DNA of 22,947 nt from Thermoplasmata archaeon (GTDB lineage: Archaea; Thermoplasmatota; Thermoplasmata; Lutacidiplasmatales; UBA184), in contig JABEUK010000174.1 in NCBI GenBank assembly GCA_013044425.1, positions 1 to 22,947 of the forward strand, read 5' to 3'. The notes under the pieces were generated by a model that saw only the letters and a list, made by a program, of their open reading frames with translations, searched no databases and was not told the DNA's origin. Positions 7,652 through 14,288 of this stretch are shown here, in pieces (position 1 is the first letter of the stretch; each line of letters begins with the position of its first letter). A program made the position numbers and the translations under genes.

Positions 7652-8485
7652 TCACCCCGCTCCCGCCACGGGCACGACGGTCTGCCGCCGATCGCGGTTG
7701 CGCTCGTACCGAGCGGCGAAGTACGCGCCTCCGAAGTAGAGGGCCATCATCGGGAGGGCGATGAGGAGCATGGTGATGCCGGAGTTGTCCGGCGTGATGA
7801 TCATCCCAAAGATCAGCGCCCCGAGCACGGCTCCGCGCCAGTGCTTGGTCCAGGCGGCGGCCTTCACGATCCCGAGGCGGGTGAGGGCGTAGACGAAGAT
7901 CGGGAGCTCGAAGACCACTCCGAACGCGAGGGAGTACAGTAGCGCGAAGGTGACGAAGTCCTGGACGCCGACGACGGGAGCGAGGCCCATGGCCGCAACG
8001 TACTTGAACAGCAGAAGGAAGGTAAACGGGGTCAGGAGAAGGACGCCGATCGTCGTCCCCAGGATGAACAACGCCGTTGCGGGGATCCCGATCAAGCGGA
8101 GCAGGTCGCGTTCGTTCTTCCTCAGAGCCGGGACCAGGAAGGCTCCGACCTCGTGGATGATCCAGGGCATTCCGAGGATCAGCGTGACGAGGAGGGCGAT
8201 CTCCATCTGGATGAAGACGGAGTCGCCGACACCGACGTTCAACAGCTCGACCCCCGGGGGAAGCATGTGGACCGACATCCACCGGAAGACCTGCGCGCTG
8301 GCGTTGTAGAACAGGTTGAACTGAGGGTACACCATCGGAACCGAGTGCCCCATCCACGTGATCGTCGTCCACTGCAGGTTGAACGTGATCATGAACGCGA
8401 AGATCGGGACCAGCACGAAGGCGATGCGGATCAACCGGCGTCGTACCTCGCCCAGGATGCCGAGGAGGCGCTGCAATTCCCGCAT
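7652..8485 (-). CDS. tatC: Twin-arginine translocase subunit TatC
   Basis: TatC is the multi-spanning membrane receptor for twin-arginine signal peptides and exports folded cofactor-containing proteins. The 277-aa protein has about six helices. Family signatures are the periplasm-side and third-helix region GMPWIIHEVGAFLVPAL followed by the charged KNERD, then FGVVFELPIFVYALTRLGIV, and the fifth/sixth helix region with IITPDNSGITMLL. The N-terminal EVRRRL replaces the usual ELRxRL. The ATG at 8485 is preceded by GGAGGAGG at a slightly long spacing of about 13 bases. It sits between two TatA-type genes at the head of the respiratory operon, where the likely client is the Rieske protein. Confidence 0.95.
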   Translation of the reverse strand: MRELQRLLGILGEVRRRLIRIAFVLVPIFAFMITFNLQWTTITWMGHSVPMVYPQFNLFYNASAQVFRWMSVHMLPPGVELLNVGVGDSVFIQMEIALLVTLILGMPWIIHEVGAFLVPALRKNERDLLRLIGIPATALFILGTTIGVLLLTPFTFLLLFKYVAAMGLAPVVGVQDFVTFALLYSLAFGVVFELPIFVYALTRLGIVKAAAWTKHWRGAVLGALIFGMIITPDNSGITMLLIALPMMALYFGGAYFAARYERNRDRRQTVVPVAGAG

Positions 8486-8507
8486 CAGTCAATGGGAACC
8501 TCCTCCG

Positions 8508-8537
8508 CGCGAGAGGGGGGGCCTCCTCTCCCTCGCG
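8508..8537 (-). other. GC-rich hairpin between tatA and tatC
   Basis: CGCGAG (8508-8513) and CTCGCG (8532-8537) are exact complements flanking a G-run and a C/T-run that can pair further. The hairpin lies in the 105-base gap after tatA, just before the tatC ribosome-binding site. A partial terminator or mRNA-stability element here would keep TatA more abundant than TatC, as Tat systems need. This is inference from position and symmetry. Confidence 0.35.
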
Positions 8538-8590
8538 GGTCGCTCCCCGTGCGTAGCGCCGTTCGCATGCCGCGATCGATGCCGATCCGC

Positions 8591-8812
8591 CTAATGGGAC
8601 GGTCCCGTTGTGGTCGGTGGGCTCGCGGAGGTTCCCGTCGCGAGCGCGGCTTGCTCGGCCTTCAATTCGCGGTCCACTTCGAGTCGTCCACGCTTGAACT
8701 CCCCCATCGACCGTCCGAGGCTTCGAGCGAGCTGTGGGATCTTCGTGGACCCATAGAACAGAATCCCCGCGACTACGGCAATGATCAACCAATCGTCGAT
8801 AGAGTCGAACAC
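8591..8812 (-). CDS. tatA: Twin-arginine translocase pore subunit TatA
   Basis: TatA oligomerises to form the protein-conducting part of the Tat system. The 73-aa protein shows a short membrane helix at about residues 7-20, the hinge FYGSTKIP (19-26) corresponding to the FGxxKLP motif, and the amphipathic helix LARSLGRSMGEFKRG ending in the conserved EFK. The polar tail is short, as normal. The start is GTG at 8812. It is the first gene of the respiratory operon, 105 bases ahead of tatC. A TATA-like box lies about 90 bases upstream. Confidence 0.94.
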   Translation of the reverse strand: MFDSIDDWLIIAVVAGILFYGSTKIPQLARSLGRSMGEFKRGRLEVDRELKAEQAALATGTSASPPTTTGPSH

Positions 8813-8902
8813 TTAGGTTGCCCCCACGTGCTCGACCAAGGGAGGGAGGATATGGCGTTCGTACCGGAGGGTGCGATTGGTACCGACCGTCCGTACGACG
8901 CA

Positions 8903-8912
8903 GGGATAAAGG
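8903..8912 (-). promoter_or_regulatory. Candidate promoter of the tat-respiratory operon
   Basis: CCTTTATCCC on the minus strand is the clearest A/T-rich box in the 103-base gap between the phoU-like stop and the tatA GTG. Transcription would start near 8880, leaving a leader of about 65-70 bases that contains an imperfect inverted repeat (GCGTTCGTAC at 8855-8864 against GTACGACGC at 8893-8901). The box is weak, and read-through from the phoU-like gene is an alternative. Confidence 0.3.
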
Positions 8913-8915
8913 CCC

Positions 8916-9956
8916 CTACGCGGCCTCGACCAGGACGGTCTCGTGGCCGCTCGATACGGCCCGATCGATCGCCATCTCCGCGAGCAGCGACAGGCAACCC
9001 GCACCCCGCCCGAGCGCCAGGATCGCCTGGTGGATCCCGTTCTTCCGGGCGAGCCCCTTCGAGCGCTCGGCCGCTTCGACGCTCGCGTGCCAGAGATTGA
9101 TCGAGTCCTGGTAGACCTCGCAGGCGCGGTCGAGCGACGGGCGCATGAGGGCGTCCACGACCTCTTTGAGCTGGTCCTTCAGGCGCGGGAGCAGCGCGGT
9201 GAGGGCCCCTTCCGTTCCGGCGAGCTTGGAGTGGTTCTGGTTGAGCACGGTGAGCGTCTCGTTGAACAGATCGGAGAGCTCCTCGAGGGCGTGTACCACC
9301 ACCCGCCACTCCAGGAGTTGGCGGGGGTCGGGCGAGCCGATGCGGCGAGCGAGCGACCAATCACGGCTGGCGAGGAAGAGCTGGCGAACGAGCAATGCGA
9401 GGACCTTGCTCCCTTCCTCCGAGAGGGTCGTCAGCCGGCGGGTCCGCGCGTGCCGCGCGAGGATCTCCTGGGTCTCGTCGATGAACGCGACGAGGATCAT
9501 TTTCATGCGCTGGACGAGCTGGGGAAGCTCGTACTTCGATGGGTCGATGAAGTTCTGCAGGACGATCCGGGTCGGTTCCTGGGCAACGATGCTGACCCCC
9601 AGAAGGCCGCGCGCCGTCTGCACCGTCTCCTCCACGCGCTCCGGCGCGAGCGGGACATCGGTCCGGATCTCGATCGCGTCGTGGCCCACGCGGTAAGCGC
9701 CCACGATCAACCGCTCGAGGACCCCCGGAGTGTCGAAGGAGTGGGCCTGCACGAGATACGGCGTTCCCGACGGCACCGCTCCGGGAACCGGGGCGGGCTT
9801 CAGGAAGAGCGTTCCATCGTCGTTCTGATCGAACACGATCAGATCCCCGGGATGGAGGTTCATCGCCTCCGCCCACGGTTTAGGTAGGGTGACCGCGATC
9901 GAAGAGTGTCCGGCCTTGAGTACGCGCCGCTCTCTGCTCGGTGTGGCCCATGCCAT
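8916..9956 (-). CDS. AbrB-PhoU family regulator, likely phosphate-related
   Basis: This is the archaeal architecture in which a SpoVT/AbrB DNA-binding domain precedes PhoU-like helical repeats. Residues 9-56 match the AbrB swapped-hairpin fold (RRVLKAGHSSIAVTLPKPW, then MNLHPGDLIVF, then FLKP). Residues from about 120 to 335 are helical with repeated acidic and hydrophobic patterning typical of PhoU (for example HALEELSDLFNETLTVL). Relatives are taken to control phosphate uptake genes. No phosphate transporter gene is in the window, so the targets are unknown. The ATG at 9956 has a GGAG site 6 bases upstream. Inverted repeats lie between its TATA-like box and start and could be its own operator. 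Confidence 0.88.
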   Translation of the reverse strand: MAWATPSRERRVLKAGHSSIAVTLPKPWAEAMNLHPGDLIVFDQNDDGTLFLKPAPVPGAVPSGTPYLVQAHSFDTPGVLERLIVGAYRVGHDAIEIRTDVPLAPERVEETVQTARGLLGVSIVAQEPTRIVLQNFIDPSKYELPQLVQRMKMILVAFIDETQEILARHARTRRLTTLSEEGSKVLALLVRQLFLASRDWSLARRIGSPDPRQLLEWRVVVHALEELSDLFNETLTVLNQNHSKLAGTEGALTALLPRLKDQLKEVVDALMRPSLDRACEVYQDSINLWHASVEAAERSKGLARKNGIHQAILALGRGAGCLSLLAEMAIDRAVSSGHETVLVEAA

Positions 9957-9969
9957 TTTGGACTCCTAA

Positions 9970-10014
9970 CCTACTACGCCGTCCGTAGGTATGGATACCT
10001 CCTCGCATTTAGAC
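9970..10014 (-). promoter_or_regulatory. Promoter and operator-like inverted repeats of the phoU-like gene
   Basis: A TATA-like TCTAAATG lies at about 10007-10014 on the minus strand, roughly 50 bases before the ATG at 9956. Between them are two inverted repeats sharing sequence: AGGTAT-GG-ATACCT (9987-10000) and CCTAC-N10-GTAGG (9970-9989). The first overlaps the expected transcription start. Because the downstream protein has an AbrB DNA-binding domain, autoregulation at these repeats is a reasonable inference. Confidence 0.45.
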
Positions 10015-10043
10015 CTTGCTGCGCGGGGACGCGGGCGCGACGC

Positions 10044-10769
10044 CTACCCCGGGGGTTTGGGTCCCCCGGGGGAGAGCGGCGGCGCCGCGGCGGGAGGCTC
10101 CGGATAGCCGAGACGCTCGGGAGGCATCTCGTGCTTGGACCCTTTACGTCCCCCAACCACGAATCCCAGGACGATGGTGATGATGACCAGCGTGACGATC
10201 GTTCCCGTGATCACGTAGACCGGCCAGCCGGCCCCGACGTTGGGGGTGGACACCGTGAGATTGGAAGGCAGCGCCATTCCGAAGGCGATGAACCCGTACA
10301 TCGACTGCTGGAAGTGCCCGGGTTCCATGCAGACGAACTCGTACCAACCCTTCGCCGGGGCCTGGAACGTCGCGGAGTACGTTCCCGTCCCGGTCGCGTT
10401 GATCCATACGATGGCGCCCCATTGCGCCTCGTAGGCGTTGAGCTGCGAGGGGCTGTAGCTGGTCGGGATCACCTTGCCCTGGGCGGCAATGAGCGTGTAG
10501 GTGTGCGCGATCACGTCGGCGTTGACAAAGGACACCGAGACGGTAGTGTTGGGCTGCAGTTCGGTGGTACTCTCCTGGAACGCGTAGCCGGGGACCGCGG
10601 TGACCGTATAGGTCTGCGCGCTCGCCGGTGGATTCACCGGTCCCGGCGCCGCGGCCCGGGCGCCCGGGGCACTGAACACGATCGCCCCTCCGATAGCGAG
10701 TCCGACCATGACCGCCACGAGGGCGACAGCGGGGACCACGGTTCGCAAACGAAATTCCGATATGCGCAT
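10044..10769 (-). CDS. Membrane-anchored blue copper protein (cupredoxin)
   Basis: This is a likely extracytoplasmic electron carrier. The 241-aa protein has a hydrophobic signal or anchor at residues 11-35, a cupredoxin domain from about 52 to 165, a membrane helix at 184-206 and a Pro-rich cytoplasmic tail. Type 1 copper ligands are all present: H89 in VIAHTY, then C147, H152 and M157 with C-x4-H-x4-M spacing. The family resembles halocyanin and sulfocyanin-type carriers of archaea. It is divergent from the oxidase subunit II gene 125 bases away, which fits delivery of electrons from the Rieske protein to the CuA site. A GGGGG-rich ribosome-binding site precedes the ATG at 10769. Confidence 0.9.
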   Translation of the reverse strand: MRISEFRLRTVVPAVALVAVMVGLAIGGAIVFSAPGARAAAPGPVNPPASAQTYTVTAVPGYAFQESTTELQPNTTVSVSFVNADVIAHTYTLIAAQGKVIPTSYSPSQLNAYEAQWGAIVWINATGTGTYSATFQAPAKGWYEFVCMEPGHFQQSMYGFIAFGMALPSNLTVSTPNVGAGWPVYVITGTIVTLVIITIVLGFVVGGRKGSKHEMPPERLGYPEPPAAAPPLSPGGPKPPG

Positions 10770-10812
10770 CCAACCCCCGCGATTCTCCGGGTGGCAGGCC
10801 CACGGATGGCCC

Positions 10813-10822
10813 GGTTAAAACC
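10813..10822. promoter_or_regulatory. Shared TATA-like element between cupredoxin and coxB
   Basis: GGTTAAAACC is nearly self-complementary and the only A/T-rich core in the 125-base divergent gap. For the minus-strand cupredoxin it lies about 45 bases from the ATG, giving a leader of some 20-25 bases. For the plus-strand subunit II gene it would give a leader of about 50 bases. Coordinated expression of the carrier and its acceptor is plausible. Confidence 0.4.
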
Positions 10823-10894
10823 CCCTGCGTACGTACCTCGCGCGTCGGCGCTCGGTGCTCCGGGCCGTGCGGTTCGTACGCGAGGATTATGTAG

Positions 10895-11131
10895 GTGCGC
10901 TCCCGGTTGCGCGTCGTGGTCGGTTCTTGGTCCGCGGGTGGGCTCGCGCATTACGTGGGTTCCATATCCGTGAACCCGTGGTTCGGCGAGACGAACCTGC
11001 AGATGACCAACGACCTCCTCTGGGTGATGACCGGACTGGCCGTGGGGGGTGCCATCGTCACGTTCGCGTTCCTCGTCTATGCGATCGTCCGCTTCCGCGA
11101 CCCGAAGATGAAGGGACACCGTCATGGCTAA
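10895..11131 (+). CDS. Cytochrome oxidase subunit II, N-terminal part (first helix)
   Basis: This 78-aa frame carries the first membrane helix of subunit II. NLQMTNDLLWVMTGLAVGG leads into a helix ending with VYAIVRFRD, the usual end of helix 1, and it stops at GHRHG where intact CoxB proteins continue HGN..LEI.WT. The next frame begins exactly with that continuation. The frames overlap as ATGGCTAA (11124-11131). GTG at 10895 is preferred because GAGG lies 9 bases upstream; GTG at 10916 or 10955 is possible. Either the protein is naturally split or a one-base insertion separates it: removing the T of the stop codon would read GHRHGKINKLEIAWT in frame. Confidence 0.8.
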   Translation: MRSRLRVVVGSWSAGGLAHYVGSISVNPWFGETNLQMTNDLLWVMTGLAVGGAIVTFAFLVYAIVRFRDPKMKGHRHG

Positions 11132-11588
11132 GATCAACAAGCTCGAGATCGCTTGGACGCTCGGGGTCGTGGTCATCCTCGCCGGCGTCGCGTTCTACTC
11201 CACCTTCCTACTGTACAATCTCGATGCGCTCGCCCCGAACCCCGGAGAGTACGTCAACGTCATCGGCCATCAGTGGTACTGGGAGTTCTGCTACAGCAAC
11301 GACACCTGCTTCAACTCGACCTACGACGCGAGCACGAACACCGCGTCCGGCGGCGCTTTATGGGCCACGCCGGGTTCTCTCGTGCAGATCAACGTCACCG
11401 GAGCCGATGTGATCCATTCGTTCAACATCCCCGGCATCGGCGTTCGCATCGACGCGATCCCCGGTCGGACGAACATCATCCAGTTCTCCGTTCCCAACGT
11501 TCCCGCGGGGAGCGAGTATCTCATTCAGTGCACCGAGTTCTGTGGCACGTTCCACGGGACGATGCGCTCGTTCCTCGTGATCACGTAG
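11124..11588 (+). CDS. coxB: Cytochrome oxidase subunit II, second helix and CuA domain
   Basis: Subunit II takes electrons into the oxidase through its binuclear CuA centre. The 154-aa frame has KLEIAWT and the second membrane helix (10-31), the aromatic GHQWYWEF (49-56) that leads electrons to heme a, and all CuA ligands: H98, then C136, E138, C140, H144 and M147 in CTEFCGTFHGTM. C56 and C62 flank a short loop and may form a disulfide. Three N-glycosylation sequons lie in the exported domain. It partners coxA at 2.5-4.2 kb on the other strand. The N-terminal helix is in the overlapping preceding frame. Confidence 0.94.
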   Translation: MAKINKLEIAWTLGVVVILAGVAFYSTFLLYNLDALAPNPGEYVNVIGHQWYWEFCYSNDTCFNSTYDASTNTASGGALWATPGSLVQINVTGADVIHSFNIPGIGVRIDAIPGRTNIIQFSVPNVPAGSEYLIQCTEFCGTFHGTMRSFLVIT

Positions 11589-11712
11589 CGCAACGTCGTG
11601 CGTCCCTCCCCACCGGAGCGCGTGCGGCATTCCCGAGGCTCGTGCGGCCGTATGACGCAGCGATTCCCCCGAGGAGGATCCGATCCGGGGGCGGCGGCCC
11701 ACTTCCGAAGTG

Positions 11713-12741
11713 TTAGTGGTGTGCGTCGGAGGTCTTGGGTGGGGGTGGCACCCGCCCGGTGAGGGACGCCACGATCACCACCGCGATCCCCACGCCCAAC
11801 AGCGCGGCGACTCCGACCAGTATCCAGCCCTGTACGATGGCGGTGCTCAGGGGCGGGGGCGGCGGAGGGATGGGCACCCCGACGTAGAGGAAGCCGTACA
11901 TGCCGTTCGCAAAGTGGCCCGTGATGGTGCAGATGTACTGGTAGACCCCCGGGCTGTAGACCGTGAAGTTCGCCCACGCGGCGTTCCCCGCCCCGGAGGG
12001 GATCGGGGCGTTCGTGAGCGGGGAATGCTGCTGGAAGAACTGGGTGAAGTTGCTGGGAAGCAAGGTCACGTTGGCGAGCGGGCTCATGGTGAAGGTGTGC
12101 CCGTCGTTCCCCAGATTCGTCACGAGGACATCGACCGTGACGGGATAGGAGGAGGGCGAAAGGTCCAGAATGTTGGGAACGAAGGCGAGCGAATCGGTCG
12201 TGTTCTCGAAGAGCTGTAGGCCCGGTCCCCCTTGCACCAGGATCTTGCCGGACATACCCGCCTGGAACTGGTACGGGATGAGCGAGTAGATCTCGTAGGC
12301 TCCGGGAGTGATCGACGCGTTGAGCGTGAGGTTGGCCCAGGCATGGTGGCCGGCCGAGACGTTGACGCTGGCCAGGGCGCCCTCGGTCGCGTAGAAATGA
12401 TCGAGCTGGGATGGGGTCCAGTTCAGCGGGAGTACGTAGTTGGGGATGGGGGAGACCGTGAAGGTATGGGCCAGCGAGCCGTTATTGAACAGATCGACGC
12501 TCAGATTCGAGCTCACGTTCGCCGTGAACGATGCGGGCGAGTACGCCGGTGCGTCGGTCATAACCACCTGCACCACCTCCGTTCGGTTGCTCGCCGGGAT
12601 CGCGTGACCCTCCCCGATCAGGGGACCGGTCCGAAGGCCGCTCTCCGCGAACGCCGACCCGGGAAGGCCGACGCCCGCGAGGAGAATGCCGGCGATGAAC
12701 CAGGGCAGGGCGCGACGGAGGGGACTCGGGCGGCTCCTCAT
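11713..12741 (-). CDS. Exported double cupredoxin, one copper site lost
   Basis: This is a blue-copper-type surface protein of 342 aa from the ATG at 12741; a longer start at 12825 is less likely because it precedes the signal peptide with a polar leader. The signal at residues 8-32 contains LRRALPWF, with possible cleavage after AFA. Two cupredoxin domains follow. Domain 2 keeps H215, C271, H276 and M281. Domain 1 aligns H92 and M163, but Cys is replaced by S153 and His by Q158, so it should not bind type 1 copper. There are twelve N-x-S/T sequons. A C-terminal helix (301-327) anchors it. It converges with coxB, suggesting an electron carrier or a structural copper protein. Confidence 0.88.
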   Translation of the reverse strand: MRSRPSPLRRALPWFIAGILLAGVGLPGSAFAESGLRTGPLIGEGHAIPASNRTEVVQVVMTDAPAYSPASFTANVSSNLSVDLFNNGSLAHTFTVSPIPNYVLPLNWTPSQLDHFYATEGALASVNVSAGHHAWANLTLNASITPGAYEIYSLIPYQFQAGMSGKILVQGGPGLQLFENTTDSLAFVPNILDLSPSSYPVTVDVLVTNLGNDGHTFTMSPLANVTLLPSNFTQFFQQHSPLTNAPIPSGAGNAAWANFTVYSPGVYQYICTITGHFANGMYGFLYVGVPIPPPPPPLSTAIVQGWILVGVAALLGVGIAVVIVASLTGRVPPPPKTSDAHH

Positions 12742-12791
12742 CGTCTCGAACTGCACAGGATCCTCGGCGGCGTTTGGACTTGGGATCGGTT

Positions 12792-12806
12792 GATATGGAT
12801 ATTGTA
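12792..12806 (-). promoter_or_regulatory. TATA-like region for the double cupredoxin gene
   Basis: The minus strand reads ACAATATCCATATC over this stretch, the only A/T-rich segment in the 93 bases upstream of the ATG at 12741. The spacing allows a leader of about 35-40 bases. The element falls immediately after the stop of the CBS-ParB gene, so transcription is probably separate from that operon. Confidence 0.4.
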
Positions 12807-12834
12807 CGAACGCTCGGCAGAGCACATCCAGGCC

Positions 12835-13698
12835 TTAGACCGCGGATCCGTTCGGGCGCGAGGAGGGGGGCTCTTCGGCATCGGCGAGATCGAACCGTCG
12901 GAGGAGTTGCGTCGTGACCTCGATGAGCGGGTGGTGCGCGGATCGGTCGATCTCGATGTCCGAGAGCGACGTCAAGTGGTGCTCGCGCGCCGTCCGCTCG
13001 AGCCCCGTTTCGAGCGGGGCGAACCGTGCCGGATCCTCCGCGACGAGGATGTAGGCCTGGATCTGAGCGAGCCCCATTTCCCGCGCCGCGAGCGCACGGT
13101 GGTGGCCGTCCACGAGGATCCACGCCTCGCCCTTGCGCACGACGAGCAGCGGCTCGGCGAACCCGCGCTCGAGCTCGTAGCGGCGGCCCTCGAGCTCGTC
13201 CTCGTAGACCTTCGCCTGCGTGGGGATCAGGTGGTTGAGCGGCACCAGGCCCCGCTGGTAGGAAAATGCGATCCCGTAGCGCTCGGCGAGCAGCCGTTTC
13301 AGGGTGTCGGCCTTCGCCGGAGAGCTCCGTTCGAAGTGCGAACGGACGATGTCGAGGTTAGCGAGGACACCGACGAGGACGCCGGCCTCGTCGATGATCG
13401 GAAGGTCGCGCAGCCCGAACCGGAACATGATGCGAGCGGCGTCGTCGAGGGCGGTATCGGGCCGTGCCGTGTACGTCCCCGGCCGGAGGATCTTAGCGAG
13501 GGGCGTCTCGCGCTCCCCCGCGTTGCGAAGGAGCTCTTTCGCGCTGACGAAGCCCACGAGCTTTCCATCGACGTCCGTCACGGGGAGGCCGTGGTGACGG
13601 GTCTTGAGCAGTTTTTCGATCGCCTCGGCGATCGTGCTCGTGTCGGAGAGCTGCTCCACCCGCAGGATCATGTAGTCCCGGACCAGGACCGGGCTCAT
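12835..13698 (-). CDS. CBS-pair protein fused to a ParB/Srx-fold domain
   Basis: Two CBS motifs (about residues 7-60 and 72-123) normally sense adenine nucleotides. They are followed by a ParB/sulfiredoxin-fold domain (about 147-220) with the signature VDGHHR at 196-201 and an acidic EDELEG stretch before it. Archaeal relatives with this fold include chromosome-partition-like proteins and the free-serine kinase SerK; the DGHHR region fits the latter enzymatic group as well, so a nucleotide-dependent kinase regulated by the CBS pair is possible. The ATG at 13698 overlaps the isomerase stop as ATGA. It is the last gene of a four-gene overlapping set. The exact activity is not determined by sequence. 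Confidence 0.85.
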   Translation of the reverse strand: MSPVLVRDYMILRVEQLSDTSTIAEAIEKLLKTRHHGLPVTDVDGKLVGFVSAKELLRNAGERETPLAKILRPGTYTARPDTALDDAARIMFRFGLRDLPIIDEAGVLVGVLANLDIVRSHFERSSPAKADTLKRLLAERYGIAFSYQRGLVPLNHLIPTQAKVYEDELEGRRYELERGFAEPLLVVRKGEAWILVDGHHRALAAREMGLAQIQAYILVAEDPARFAPLETGLERTAREHHLTSLSDIEIDRSAHHPLIEVTTQLLRRFDLADAEEPPSSRPNGSAV

Positions 13699-14288
13699 GC
13701 GGAAGCGCTCGGCGCCTCGTCGCGGAGATAGGCGGTGAGGAGGTGGCAGACGAGGAGATGCACGTCCTCGATGTGCTGCATCGAGTTGGAAGGGACGACG
13801 AGCGGGATGTCGACCGCGCCCCGCAGCTTCCCGCCGCCCATGCCCGTGAGCCCCACGGTGCGCAGCCCCATCGTGCGGGCGGTCTCGACCGCCTTGAGCA
13901 CGTTCGAAGAGTTCCCGCTTCCCGAGATCCCCACGGCGACGTCCCCGGCCTGCGCGAGGGCGCGCAGCTGCTCGCTGAACACGACCGCGTATTCCGAGTC
14001 GTTCGCCCAGGCGGTGACGGTCTCGACGTTGTCGACGAGCGCCACGCAGCGGAACCGCTTGCCGTCCCCTCGGATCGTGGCCTTGCCGATGTCGACGACG
14101 AAGTGCGATGCCGTCGATGCGCTGCCGCCGTTCCCGAAGAAGAAGATCGTACGTCCGTCCTGCCGAGCCTTCAACAGTACCGGGACGATCCGTTCCATCG
14201 CCTCGAGCAGGTAGCCCTCCTGCAGGGCCGCCTTGGTATCCGCGACGTACCGGGTGACGTATGCGGGGAGGCCGGGGGCTTCGCTCAT
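13695..14288 (-). CDS. gmhA: Phosphoheptose isomerase-like SIS protein
   Basis: GmhA converts sedoheptulose 7-phosphate to D-glycero-D-manno-heptose 7-phosphate, the first step of NDP-heptose synthesis. The 197-aa protein starts at the ATG at 14288, which overlaps the kinase stop as ATGA; a longer frame upstream is only a shadow. SIS-domain features are FGNGGSASTASHF (51-63), TAWANDSEY (92-100) and ISGSGNSSNV (121-130), binding the sugar phosphate. H62 and the late QHIEDVHLL segment (171-179) match metal and active-site positions; D66 replaces the glutamate usual in the E. coli enzyme. The neighbouring heptose kinase-like gene supports the assignment. The exact sugar remains an inference. Confidence 0.88.
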   Translation of the reverse strand: MSEAPGLPAYVTRYVADTKAALQEGYLLEAMERIVPVLLKARQDGRTIFFFGNGGSASTASHFVVDIGKATIRGDGKRFRCVALVDNVETVTAWANDSEYAVVFSEQLRALAQAGDVAVGISGSGNSSNVLKAVETARTMGLRTVGLTGMGGGKLRGAVDIPLVVPSNSMQHIEDVHLLVCHLLTAYLRDEAPSASA

